Shown: positions 6,701-13,105 of the stretch, one piece after another
Numbering within the stretch: the first letter of the stretch is position 1
Layout: the number at the start of each line of letters is the position of its first letter
NCBI RefSeq assembly: GCF_000373645.1
Contig: NZ_KB892001.1
Span: 450,667-514,666, forward strand
DNA length: 64,000 nucleotides
Direction: 5' to 3'
Source: Streptomyces sp. ATexAB-D23
GTDB taxonomy: Bacteria; Actinomycetota; Actinomycetes; Streptomycetales; Streptomycetaceae
Translations under genes and position numbers: made by a program
The notes under the pieces: model-generated
The model's input: only the letters and a program-made list of their open reading frames with translations
Told to the model about the DNA's origin: nothing
Databases searched by the model: none

Positions 6701-8846
6701 GGCGGACACGGGCGATCTCGCGGGATCTCTCGCGCCCGCCCGGGAGGCCGTGGACATCTGCCGGGAACTCGTCTCACGGCACCCGGACGCCTTCCGGCAG
6801 GACCTGGCCGCCTCCCTCCACAACCTGGCGGAACGGATCTCCGCCACCGGGGACCACGAGGGCGCCCTTGCCCCGGCCCGGGAGGCCGCGCGCATGTTCG
6901 CCGGACTCGCCAAGGAGCACCCCGACGTCTTCCAGCCGGATCTCGCGCGCACCCTGACGTCGCTGGCCAACAAGACCGCCACCGCCGGCGACCGTGCGTC
7001 GGGGGTGCTGCTCGCCCGCGAGGCCGTCCGCATCCAGCGCGATCTGGTCCGGAACCGGCCGACGGCCTCGGCGCCGGGGCTGGCCGCGATGCTCAACAAC
7101 CTCGCGATGCATCTCGGCACCGCGGGCGAGCCCGGGGAGGCCCTGCCCCACTCCGAGGAGGCGGTCGCGCTCTACGGGCACCTCGCCACCGAGGACCGGG
7201 ACGCCTTCCTTGCGGAGTTCGCGGTGGCCCTCAACAACCTCGGCAACTTCCGCGCGACCCTGGGCGACATGTCGGGGGCGCTCGCGGCCGGCCGGGAAGC
7301 GGTCACCATCCGCCGTGAACTCGCCGCACAGCAGCCCGCCGTCTTCCGGCAGGAGCTGGCCACCTCGCTCGCCAATCTCGCCGCCCACCTCAACAGGGCC
7401 GGGGAACCGGCGGAGGGGCTGCGGGCATCGGAGGAGGGCGTCGCGCTCCTGCGGGAACTCGTCGCCGACGCACCCGTCCTCCGCTCCTCCCTCGCGGGCT
7501 CGCTCGGCACCCTGGCCCAGAACCTCGCCCACACCGGAAGCCCGCAGGAAGCCCTGACCGCGGCTGAGGAAGGTGTCCTCCTCTGGCGCGGGCTCGCGGA
7601 CGAGCAGAGCGGCGCCCACCTCCCCGATCTGGCTCTCGCCCTGCGCAACCTCGGCAAGCTCCTGGGGATGGGCCAGGACCTCGAAGGGGCGGTGGGCACG
7701 GCCCGGGAAGCGGTCACCGCCTACCGGGCCCTGGCCCTGACGGACCCCCGCGCCTTCGCGGGGGACCTGCTGCACTCCCTGGGCGACCTGGCCCACGCGC
7801 TCGCCCGCACCGACGACCACGACGCGGCGGTCGCGGCGTTCGACGCGGTCGTGGCGGAGTTCGCCACCGTCCACCCGGCGACCGCCCGGCGCCTCGGTGT
7901 CGAGCGGAGCATCTTCCTGCTGGACTGCCCCGGTACCCGCCCCTCGGACGGCGTACGGGAACTCGTTTCCTTCCTCGGCGGGGACAGCGGTGCCGAGGAG
8001 GACGACGGCCCGGACGTGGTGACCGTACGGGCCCGGCGTGCGCTTCGCGCCCATGGCGATGCCGAGGCCGTGCGCGCCGCGTGGGAAGCGGAGACCTTCG
8101 GCCCGGTGCCCGACTGGCTCGGCCTGTCGCAGGAGACGCTGGACCTGGTCAGCTCCTGGCTGTTCGCGCCCGACTGGCCCACGTCACGCGATGTCTGGTC
8201 CCGGAACACCGAGGTTCTCGGGGGCGAGGAGACCGCGACGGCTCTCGAAGAGCTGGCGCTCCTGGATGCCCGGACCGCGCAGCGGCACGCCGCGCTCCGT
8301 GAGCTCGTGCTCGCCCACGGGGTGACCGCCGCGTACGACCCGCTGATCCTCTCGGAGCAGCTGGCCGAGTGGGTGGGCTGCGAGTCCTGGGCCGAGTCGC
8401 GGGCCTTCCTCCAGGACCACCCGCGCCTCCTCGGGGTCCGGCCGTCCCCGGACACCCCGCTCTCGCACGTCGCCCTCCTCGATGTCTCCCGCGCGGAGGG
8501 GATGGACGCCGCGTACCGCCTGGTCGAGGACCGCGACGCCCTCCACGCCTATGTGGAGCGGGCGATGGCGGCCGGGGACGGCAACGCCCTGATGACCGCG
8601 GCGGCCATCGAGGGGCAGGTCTTCAACGACCAGCTGTCCTCCCTCACCCACGCACAGGCCGGCATGGTGCTCGCCGGCGCCGTCGAGGGCGTCGAACCGA
8701 GCGAACTGGCCATCCTGATCCCCCGCTCGCGCGAGGAGATCCGGGTCCGGCTGCTGAGGGAGATCGCCGGCCTCAGCGTCCAGCACGCCCACCCGCACGG
8801 CGAGCTGTGGCTCCGCATGGTCCAGGCACTCAGCGGGGCCGCCTGA
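3789..8846 (+). CDS. Caspase-like peptidase / NACHT-type NTPase / TPR protein
   Basis: A 1685-residue multidomain protein. Residues ~15-240 are a caspase-like (peptidase C14) domain with the His motif VIVWSGHG (His97) and the Cys motif LLVIDTCHAG (Cys154), so both dyad residues are present. Residues ~285-700 are a STAND/NACHT NTPase with Walker A GPAGCGKS (321-328) and Walker B VLVLDGLDE (411-419). About 13 TPR-like units of ~46 residues run from ~775 to ~1370 (pattern LA-SL-NLA---A--G). The last ~280 residues match the C-terminal domain of the truncated protein at 2-1114. Such proteins are signal-gated switches in which ligand binding to the repeats drives NTPase oligomerisation and protease activation, often in programmed death or phage defence. 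The start at 3789 has a GGAAGG site; ATG 3807 is an alternative. Confidence 0.9.
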   Translation: MAYEAGMVDDEGHEPAGTALCVVCEEYADERSFPRLTGAVAQMEGIAELLEGLGIAARVVDSGNPSWAAFEQALTAWSEEWRGSGAPKPAVIVWSGHGVLVDGELRLALSDLDLDADQVTRETRALRRGVAAETLVNEAVASGADQILLVIDTCHAGDAVGRGLEKALRRWEAASMPPGRVQWFGIMASCRRGETSDGDGPLLDALTEVLKAGPATTEYRSAWSAHNAWISGPDLLAALGERWRGEGQTPVPATVGTGRPVFPNPRHVPGAPARLVEHLVLAARGVGYREEGWFFTGRKEVLGRIVSWLEADEAGLFLVTGPAGCGKSAVLGRIATLTDPVQREETEARGGLREDDPDPGPRPGRSLASVHLRGLSPLQAASELARQLGLPEPRNTDDFRGELRELPRQPVLVLDGLDEVPAEHLRAMIEELVFPLGRAVPVLLGSRERAFRSRLSDGGHPDETLPDALARLIGAGVVTADLEREPHTQEDIAAYVFRRCAAAGVPEDRAREVGDAVASRATAVDGGFLFARLVTGSLLARGQAAGEDGWQDGLPGSIEAAFEDDLRAGPVRALADGTELPSAARDLLTALAWTVGRGMPAGGVWEEVAGALGGRDVPYDESDVDWVLSAYGRYIVEDSESGQAVYRLYHREFVSHLADRPVPGGGEAAEVVLAALAAHAERRTADGGRQSVDPYVVRGLSRHAVRAGEPGIGMLRGLAERVGPSAVPVLAQALHGLSERLGREGDLDGALEAAREAAVLYGALEEAAPGSCTTSLVHTLVSVANRCADIGDREGALAPAREAVALQRKAAEAGGSASWPDLALALATLGRRVHDIGDREEGLTLTRAATGIFRELAEEEPAAFRPRLAASLTNLAVSLAAVGERRAAVEPAQEAVRLHTELAASHPDEFLAPLASSLTNLAYVLKAVGRQADALPHAEAAVRVNRKVAERHPTALRAALQGSLTNLSEHRADTGDLAGSLAPAREAVDICRELVSRHPDAFRQDLAASLHNLAERISATGDHEGALAPAREAARMFAGLAKEHPDVFQPDLARTLTSLANKTATAGDRASGVLLAREAVRIQRDLVRNRPTASAPGLAAMLNNLAMHLGTAGEPGEALPHSEEAVALYGHLATEDRDAFLAEFAVALNNLGNFRATLGDMSGALAAGREAVTIRRELAAQQPAVFRQELATSLANLAAHLNRAGEPAEGLRASEEGVALLRELVADAPVLRSSLAGSLGTLAQNLAHTGSPQEALTAAEEGVLLWRGLADEQSGAHLPDLALALRNLGKLLGMGQDLEGAVGTAREAVTAYRALALTDPRAFAGDLLHSLGDLAHALARTDDHDAAVAAFDAVVAEFATVHPATARRLGVERSIFLLDCPGTRPSDGVRELVSFLGGDSGAEEDDGPDVVTVRARRALRAHGDAEAVRAAWEAETFGPVPDWLGLSQETLDLVSSWLFAPDWPTSRDVWSRNTEVLGGEETATALEELALLDARTAQRHAALRELVLAHGVTAAYDPLILSEQLAEWVGCESWAESRAFLQDHPRLLGVRPSPDTPLSHVALLDVSRAEGMDAAYRLVEDRDALHAYVERAMAAGDGNALMTAAAIEGQVFNDQLSSLTHAQAGMVLAGAVEGVEPSELAILIPRSREEIRVRLLREIAGLSVQHAHPHGELWLRMVQALSGAA

Positions 8847-8883
8847 CACCTGCCGCCGCACACGGGCCTGTACTGAGTCGTGC

Positions 8884-8930
8884 CGATCCGCGGGATTCGC
8901 CCTCGCCCCGGGGGCGAATCCCGCGGATCG
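8884..8930. terminator. Long hairpin downstream of caspase-NACHT gene
   Basis: Perfect 18-bp stem (8884-8901 with 8913-8930) around an 11-nt GC-rich loop, 38 bp after the stop. There is no T tract, as is common for Streptomyces terminators. It also separates the gene from the TetR remnant. Confidence 0.7.
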
Positions 8931-8959
8931 GACGGTGTGACGCGGAGCCGGTTGACGGA

Positions 8960-9212
8960 GGGAGCGAGCCGGGCAGGCCACGGCCCGGACCGCGCCGTTG
9001 AGGGGACGGCCGCGCCACGGCTTGAGCGGTGGGCTCCTCCAGGGCCCCGGCCACGTACGCCGCCGGCCCCTCGGTGCAGCGGTCGAGTGCCCTGCGGAAC
9101 AGCGCCTCCTCCTCGTCAGCGAAGACCGCGTACGGGCTGGTGCGGCTGATGCCCATGGCCTCTGTCAGGGCTGCGAGGGTGGCGCCCTCACAGCCCTGCC
9201 GGAAGGACCGCC
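8960..9212 (-). pseudogene. TetR-family regulator remnant
   Basis: Read on the minus strand from about 9212, the sequence gives SFRQGCEGATLAALTEAMG then ISRTSPYAVFADEEEALFRRAL. This is the helix-turn-helix and following helix of a TetR-family repressor, continuing to ALEEPTAQAVA. The first ~20 residues and start codon are missing, and homology shifts frame near 9010 (continuing as LNGAVRAVA). The C-terminal ligand domain is absent. Immediately upstream (9237-9263) lies a solo MITE/IS-type terminal repeat, which suggests that a transposition event removed the 5' end. Not expected to be functional. Confidence 0.7.
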
Positions 9213-9236
9213 GTCGTCACCGGCGGAAGCCGCGCC

Positions 9237-9263
9237 CCGCCAGGGATGACGGGACAGCCCTTA
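9237..9263. repeat. Solo terminal inverted repeat of the 49.5-kb MITE family
   Basis: These 27 bases match the right terminal repeat of the MITE at 49505-49670 with 3 mismatches (shared GGGACAGCCCTTA end). No partner repeat or core is visible nearby, so this is a relic. As at 49.67 kb, the terminal TTA supplies the TAA stop of a minus-strand gene, here the methyltransferase. Confidence 0.6.
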
Positions 9264-10079
9264 GCGCTTTATGCCCACGCCCGCCAGCAGGCTGATCTGC
9301 GCGTCTGTGATCTCGGTCTCGCCCTGGGCGTGTTCGGGGGCCCGCCAGCGGTGGCAGCAGCAGATTCCGGGGTCGATCAGGTCGAGTCCATCGAAGAAGC
9401 GGCCGACCGCGCTGTGCGAGCGGAACTGCACCGGAGCCCCGGACTTCGTGTAGACCTCCGCGACCTTGTTCCAGGTGGCGGGGTCGAAGTCGGGCGTGCA
9501 ATGGGTCATGGCGAGGGCGCTGCCCACCGGGAGCGGGTCGAGCAGGCGGCGGACGATGGCGTACGGGTCGTGCGGGTCGGTGATGAAGTGCATGAGTGCG
9601 TTGAGGGAGAGGGCGATGGGCCGGTCGAAGTCCAGAACCCCCGCGTCCTCCACGGCGTTCATCAGCGCATCCGCGTCGGTGGCATCGGCCTGGACGTAGG
9701 CCGTGCGGCCCTGTGCCGTGCTGCGCATCAGGCGTTCGGCGTACTTGAGGACGAGCGGGTCGTTGTCCGCGTACACGACGCGGGCGTCGCTCGCGACGGA
9801 CTGGGCGACCTGGTGCAGATTGGGCTCGGTCGGGATGCCCGTGCCGATGTCGAGCCACTGGCGGATGCCGTGATCCTGCGCCAGGACGCGCGTCGCCCGG
9901 TGCATGAACGCCCGGTTCTCGCGCGCGGTCAGGTAGATGCCGGGGTGGGCACGGGCGGCGACGAGGGCCGCTTCCTTGTCTATCTCGAAGTGGTCCTTGC
10001 CACCGAGGAAATAGTCGTACATCCGGGCCGAGTGCGCCTTGCTCGTGTCGAGTCCGTGGCCGGCCAGCCTGGTAGTCAT
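9261..10079 (-). CDS. SAM-dependent methyltransferase, DUF574 family
   Basis: A 272-residue protein with ATG at 10079 preceded by AAAGGGGAGA. It contains the DUF574 hallmarks: ARMYDYFLGGKDHFEID near residue 19-35, a SAM-binding motif WLDIGTGIPTEPNLHQVAQ near 95-113, and the acidic motif VYADNDPLVL. This family is abundant in Streptomyces and often sits beside XRE/DUF397 regulators; substrates are mostly unknown. It is the last gene of the minus-strand run starting with the XRE regulator at 11294, about 80 bp after the DUF397 gene. Its TAA stop lies inside a relic terminal repeat (9237-9263), so the natural C-terminus may have been slightly altered. Confidence 0.88.
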   Translation of the reverse strand: MTTRLAGHGLDTSKAHSARMYDYFLGGKDHFEIDKEAALVAARAHPGIYLTARENRAFMHRATRVLAQDHGIRQWLDIGTGIPTEPNLHQVAQSVASDARVVYADNDPLVLKYAERLMRSTAQGRTAYVQADATDADALMNAVEDAGVLDFDRPIALSLNALMHFITDPHDPYAIVRRLLDPLPVGSALAMTHCTPDFDPATWNKVAEVYTKSGAPVQFRSHSAVGRFFDGLDLIDPGICCCHRWRAPEHAQGETEITDAQISLLAGVGIKR

Positions 10080-10161
10080 GTTCTCCCCTTTATACGTGTG
10101 TCTGTTCGGCCGGCAGGCGGAGACGGGACCAATGCCGTCGCCCCCGCCGCGGGCCGTCGGC

Positions 10162-10431
10162 TCAACCGGCGGCCAGGTGATCGGCCAGGCCCTCCTTGAC
10201 CCCCCGGACGAACGAGGCGATCTCCTCGGGTGTGTAGATCAGCGCCGGCCCTGCGGGGTCGGTGGACTGCCGTACGGCAACGCGCCCGTCGGCGAGTCGC
10301 TTCGTCTCGACGCACTGGCCGCCGTTCGGCCCGCTCCAGGGGCGTTCCCAGCCGTGTTCCCCGAGATCGTGGGCCGGCATTCCGTTGTAGACGCCCTCGT
10401 CGGCGTGGACACTCTCGTCGGTCATCGTCAT
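10162..10431 (-). CDS. DUF397 protein
   Basis: An 89-residue protein whose ATG at 10431 overlaps the stop of the upstream XRE gene (ATGA). The DUF397 core is GPNGGQCVET, then VAVRQSTDPAGPALIY and EEIASFVRGVKEG. It carries a ~30-residue N-terminal extension that the copies at 3.1-3.5 kb lack. With the XRE regulator and the divergent ATPase gene it forms the three-part set known for WhiJ-like loci. Confidence 0.88.
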   Translation of the reverse strand: MTMTDESVHADEGVYNGMPAHDLGEHGWERPWSGPNGGQCVETKRLADGRVAVRQSTDPAGPALIYTPEEIASFVRGVKEGLADHLAAG

Positions 10432-11294
10432 GAGTACTCCTTACGCATGCGGTCCAGGAGCGCCCTGCTGTCCTCGGACGACGTCAGCAGCGCCATGCGG
10501 GAATGCGCCTCCAGATGGGAGACGACGTCTGCGCGCTGGTCCAGATAGACCGAGGCGGACAGCAGCTCGCTGTAGACGACATCGGGCAGTTCGGGTTCCT
10601 CGAACCGGAAGTACGTGAACGGGGCACAGGCTCCGACGTGCGCGCCCGCGGTGAAGGGAACGATGTCGAGGCTGATGTGCGGGAGCTCGGAGAGCTCCAG
10701 GATGCGTTCGAGCTGTTCCCGCATCACCTGCGGGCCGCCGACCACTCGGTGCAGTACGGCTTCCTCCATGACCACCCACAACGTGGGCGCGTCCTCCCGC
10801 TCCAGCAGGCTCTGGCGGCGCAGCCGCAGCTCGACACGGCGCTCCAGTTCCTCGTCGCTGCCGTGCGGCAGCCCGCCGCGCAGCACGGCGTGCGCGTAGT
10901 CGCGGGTCTGCAGAAGGCCAGTGACGTACTGGGGTTCATACGTACGAAGGGTTTTGGCGCTCGTCTCCAGGCTGACGTAGGCCGTGAACCAGCTGGGGAC
11001 GGCATCGCGGTACGAGTGCCACCAGCCGGGTTTGTTGGCCTGCTCGGCCAGGTCGACGAACTCGTCGATCTCCTCGCGGTTCGCGCCGAAGGTCTCCAGG
11101 AGCTTCTCCACGTAGAGAGGCTTCAGCGCGACGTCAGCCTTCTCCAGCCGACGGATCGTCAGGGGCGTGACCCGCAGGGCCTTTGCCGCGTTCTCCAACG
11201 AGGCACCGGCGCCGATTCGCCTGTCCTGCAGCCGTCGGCCGAGGATCATGCGCAGGACGGTGGGTGCGCTGGTGCCGGAACGGGCATCACTCAC
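10428..11294 (-). CDS. WhiJ-like XRE-family regulator (HTH + DUF5753)
   Basis: About 288 residues. The GTG at 11294 is preferred because AGGAGG (11301-11306) lies 6 bp upstream; an upstream TTG at 11300 abuts the ribosome site. The helix-turn-helix (LGRRLQDRRIGAGASLENAA, then VTPLTIRRLEKAD) occupies residues ~15-60. A DUF5753 domain follows (YVTGLLQTRDYAHAVL; LWVVMEEAVLHRVVGG; LDIVPFTAGAH). It is translationally coupled to the DUF397 gene and divergent from the RsbW-like ATPase at 11609. Second such module in 9 kb; it flanks the caspase-NACHT gene on the other side. Confidence 0.9.
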   Translation of the reverse strand: MSDARSGTSAPTVLRMILGRRLQDRRIGAGASLENAAKALRVTPLTIRRLEKADVALKPLYVEKLLETFGANREEIDEFVDLAEQANKPGWWHSYRDAVPSWFTAYVSLETSAKTLRTYEPQYVTGLLQTRDYAHAVLRGGLPHGSDEELERRVELRLRRQSLLEREDAPTLWVVMEEAVLHRVVGGPQVMREQLERILELSELPHISLDIVPFTAGAHVGACAPFTYFRFEEPELPDVVYSELLSASVYLDQRADVVSHLEAHSRMALLTSSEDSRALLDRMRKEYS

Positions 11295-11608
11295 GCCCAA
11301 CCTCCTGAGAAACCGTCAACAACACCATTGTTACAGCCATTTGATGTTGACGCCAGAGTGATAACCGCTCTGCTGAAATTATCAGGGAGTCGGTTGCAGC
11401 GTGACACCCATCACGCGCATAGTGGATGCGTGAGCGGTCAAGTCACAGCTATGACACAGCATCCGGCTGGGGGCGCGCGATACCGACGGCGTCGCCGGCA
11501 CCTCACCGCCGGGCGCCCGCCCCGGCATGTGCCTCTCACCGCTCGAGTTGCAGTTCCGCACCCCCCTCACCGCGCCTTGCCCCCAAAAGGCGCTGGAAGG
11601 CGACATCC
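11295..11608. promoter_or_regulatory. Divergent control region between XRE regulator and ATPase
   Basis: 314 bp without a supported gene and notably AT-richer near 11310-11390. GTCAACA (11315-11321) and TGTTGAC (11345-11351) form a 7-bp inverted repeat with a 23-bp spacer, just upstream of the regulator start; this is a candidate operator. No clear -35/-10 pair could be fixed. Confidence 0.4.
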
Positions 11609-12067
11609 GTGACTCTGTCCACGTCCTCGGCTCCGGCCGCGCGCCCCGTCTTAGCCGGGGCCGCGCCGCGCCGGGAGTACTGGTTCGGCGTGCCCGCCCT
11701 GCGTACCAGTGCGAGATCCGCCCGCGACACCGTGCGTGACCGGCTCCGCGCCTGGCAGCTGCCGGGCGACACGTGCTGCGACGCGGTGCTGCTGGTGTCC
11801 GAGCTGACCACGAACGCCGTGCTCCACACCGGCAGCGGTCATCTCCTGTGCGGCCTCGCACTGAGCGGCGAAGACCAGCGCCTTCGCATCGAGCTCCACG
11901 ACGAGGGCAGCACCTCCATCCGCCCGTCCGAGCACCGTGCGGGCCCCTGCGAGGAGAGCGGCCGAGGGCTGTTCATCGTTCGGCAGATCGCGGACGACTG
12001 GGGTTGCGCACGGTCGACGCGGACCCGGGGAAAGCTGGTCTGGGCGGAGTTGGCGGCCCATCCCTGA
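11609..12067 (+). CDS. RsbW-like ATP-binding protein (HATPase_c_2)
   Basis: A 152-residue protein with GTG at 11609 and GGAAGG 8 bp upstream. The GHKL ATPase boxes are visible: the N-box region VLLVSELTTNAVLHTG (residues ~62-77), the G1-type ELHDEGST (~101) and the G2-type ESGRGLFIVRQIADDWG (~121-137). Streptomyces carries dozens of these single-domain anti-sigma/kinase-like proteins, and one is a usual member of WhiJ-type loci (the AbaA-OrfA-like partner). No sigma factor lies next to it, so the target is unknown. Confidence 0.85.
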   Translation: MTLSTSSAPAARPVLAGAAPRREYWFGVPALRTSARSARDTVRDRLRAWQLPGDTCCDAVLLVSELTTNAVLHTGSGHLLCGLALSGEDQRLRIELHDEGSTSIRPSEHRAGPCEESGRGLFIVRQIADDWGCARSTRTRGKLVWAELAAHP

Positions 12068-12220
12068 TGCCGCGAGGCGGGAAGACGGAGCCGGGCCCGG
12101 CCATGACCGTACGGCTCCGTCGCGTCCCCTGCGCGCAGCGGCCCTCTCCTCCCCCTCGACCCATCCGCGGAAGGCGACCATGGCCCCCACGATGAACACG
12201 ATAAATCCGTTTCTTCCGTC

Positions 12221-12556
12221 GTGCTGTACGTGTGCGCCGACCGGGACCGGGCCGTGCCCGGGGAGGCCACGCGGCGCGCGCAGTCGGAAGGCCGGGCGTT
12301 CGCCCAGGAGCGTGGGCTGACGATCGCCGAGGTCGTCACCGACACGTACGGCGAGCCCGACCCGGCCCAGCGCCGGGGGTGGCGCCGCGTGAGGCAGCTG
12401 GCGCAGACGGGCGACGTCACGGCGGTGCTCGTCCGGTGGCCCAGCGCCATCGCCCCGGAGTGCGCACGGGACCTCCGGCACCGAGAGGCCACCTGGCTCC
12501 AGGACCAGGGCGTACGCGTCCGGTACACCTGGGCACCGCTGTCCTCACGGGACTGA
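12221..12556 (+). CDS. Degenerate serine-resolvase-like protein
   Basis: A 111-residue protein with GTG at 12221 and no clear ribosome site. It follows the N-terminal resolvase fold: LYVCADRD, a GLTIAEVVTDTYGE stretch, RRGWRRVRQLAQTGDVTAVLVRW, then an R--H-E-TWLQDQGV segment. Serine recombinases use the Ser of a YxRxS motif; here the equivalent site reads YVCAD, so catalysis is unlikely, and no C-terminal DNA-binding domain follows. It may be a relic or a re-purposed small protein. It lies 154 bp after the ATPase gene. Confidence 0.55.
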   Translation: MLYVCADRDRAVPGEATRRAQSEGRAFAQERGLTIAEVVTDTYGEPDPAQRRGWRRVRQLAQTGDVTAVLVRWPSAIAPECARDLRHREATWLQDQGVRVRYTWAPLSSRD

Positions 12557-12589
12557 GGGCCGTCTCGCGGCCGGCCTCGGCTGGTGCGC

Positions 12590-12883
12590 AGCCCCCGCAT
12601 GCGGAGCATGCCCGCACCGCCGGTATGGATGAACCTGGACCGGGCCCGTTTCGCCGCCTCGGCGATGGCGCCCTGGCATCCCACCACTGCCGAAACCGGC
12701 CGTAAAGGGTGGATCGGCGCCAATCGTTCGGGGCGACTCCCGCCGTTTCGCACCGTTCCTGAACCGCCGCGCGACGCCCTCGAAGTGCGCCCGCAGGATT
12801 TCCGGGTCCGGCCCGTACCCACCAATCGGCGGGAACGCGAAGATGAACTCTCCCTCGACATCCGAGGGTTGAGGTCGAGACAC
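12590..12883 (-). pseudogene. IS5-family transposase fragment, frameshifted
   Basis: On the minus strand from 12883 the frame reads SDVEGEFIFAFPPIGGYGP, then DPEILRAHFEGVARRFRNGAK. This resembles the N-terminus of Streptomyces IS5-type transposases (SDAEW--I-PFLPIG-YGP-P--LR--FEG--WRFRTGA-W). Similarity then jumps to another frame near 12670 (GAIAEAAKRARS, cf. EGLIAEAA-RG), after which the catalytic region is lost. No intact ends were found. Family recognition is from memory of the motif pattern. Confidence 0.65.
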
Positions 12884-12944
12884 CCCCTCGTTTTACGCCA
12901 GGACCCCAGGCCCTCCCGGGCCGGGGGACACGGGATCACCGCGA

Positions 12945-12983
12945 AGGGGCCTGTCCCGCACACTCGGTGCGGGACAGGCCCCT
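12945..12983. terminator. Hairpin terminator downstream of RND exporter gene
   Basis: Perfect 17-bp stem (12945-12961 with 12967-12983), 5-nt loop. It lies about 100 bp after the stop of the minus-strand RND gene. Its CCTGTCCCGCAC arm resembles that of the hairpin at 3511. Confidence 0.75.
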
Positions 12984-13015
12984 GTTCGTGCCGGGCGGAC
13001 CGGACAGCCGGACCG

Positions 13016-13105
13016 GATCAGGCCTTCGCCGGCTCGATCAGCCCTACGCGGGCTCCGGCCCGTCGCCCGATCAGCCCGTCGTCCGATCAGCCCTTCGCCG
13101 GCTCC
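13016..13105. repeat. Degenerate ~20-bp repeats copying the 3' end of the RND gene
   Basis: Four copies of a GATCAGCCCTTCGCCGGCTC-like unit begin at 13016, 13036, 13069 and 13085. The last one contains the real stop and final codons (EPAKG) of the RND gene. The others lie just beyond the stop, consistent with local duplication of the gene end. Confidence 0.6.

Noticed and set aside
3511-12983. Hairpins at 3511 and 12945 as transposon ends
   Set aside because: Their CCTGTCCC arms resemble IS/MITE termini, but each is a compact stem-loop right after a gene, so termination is the simpler reading.
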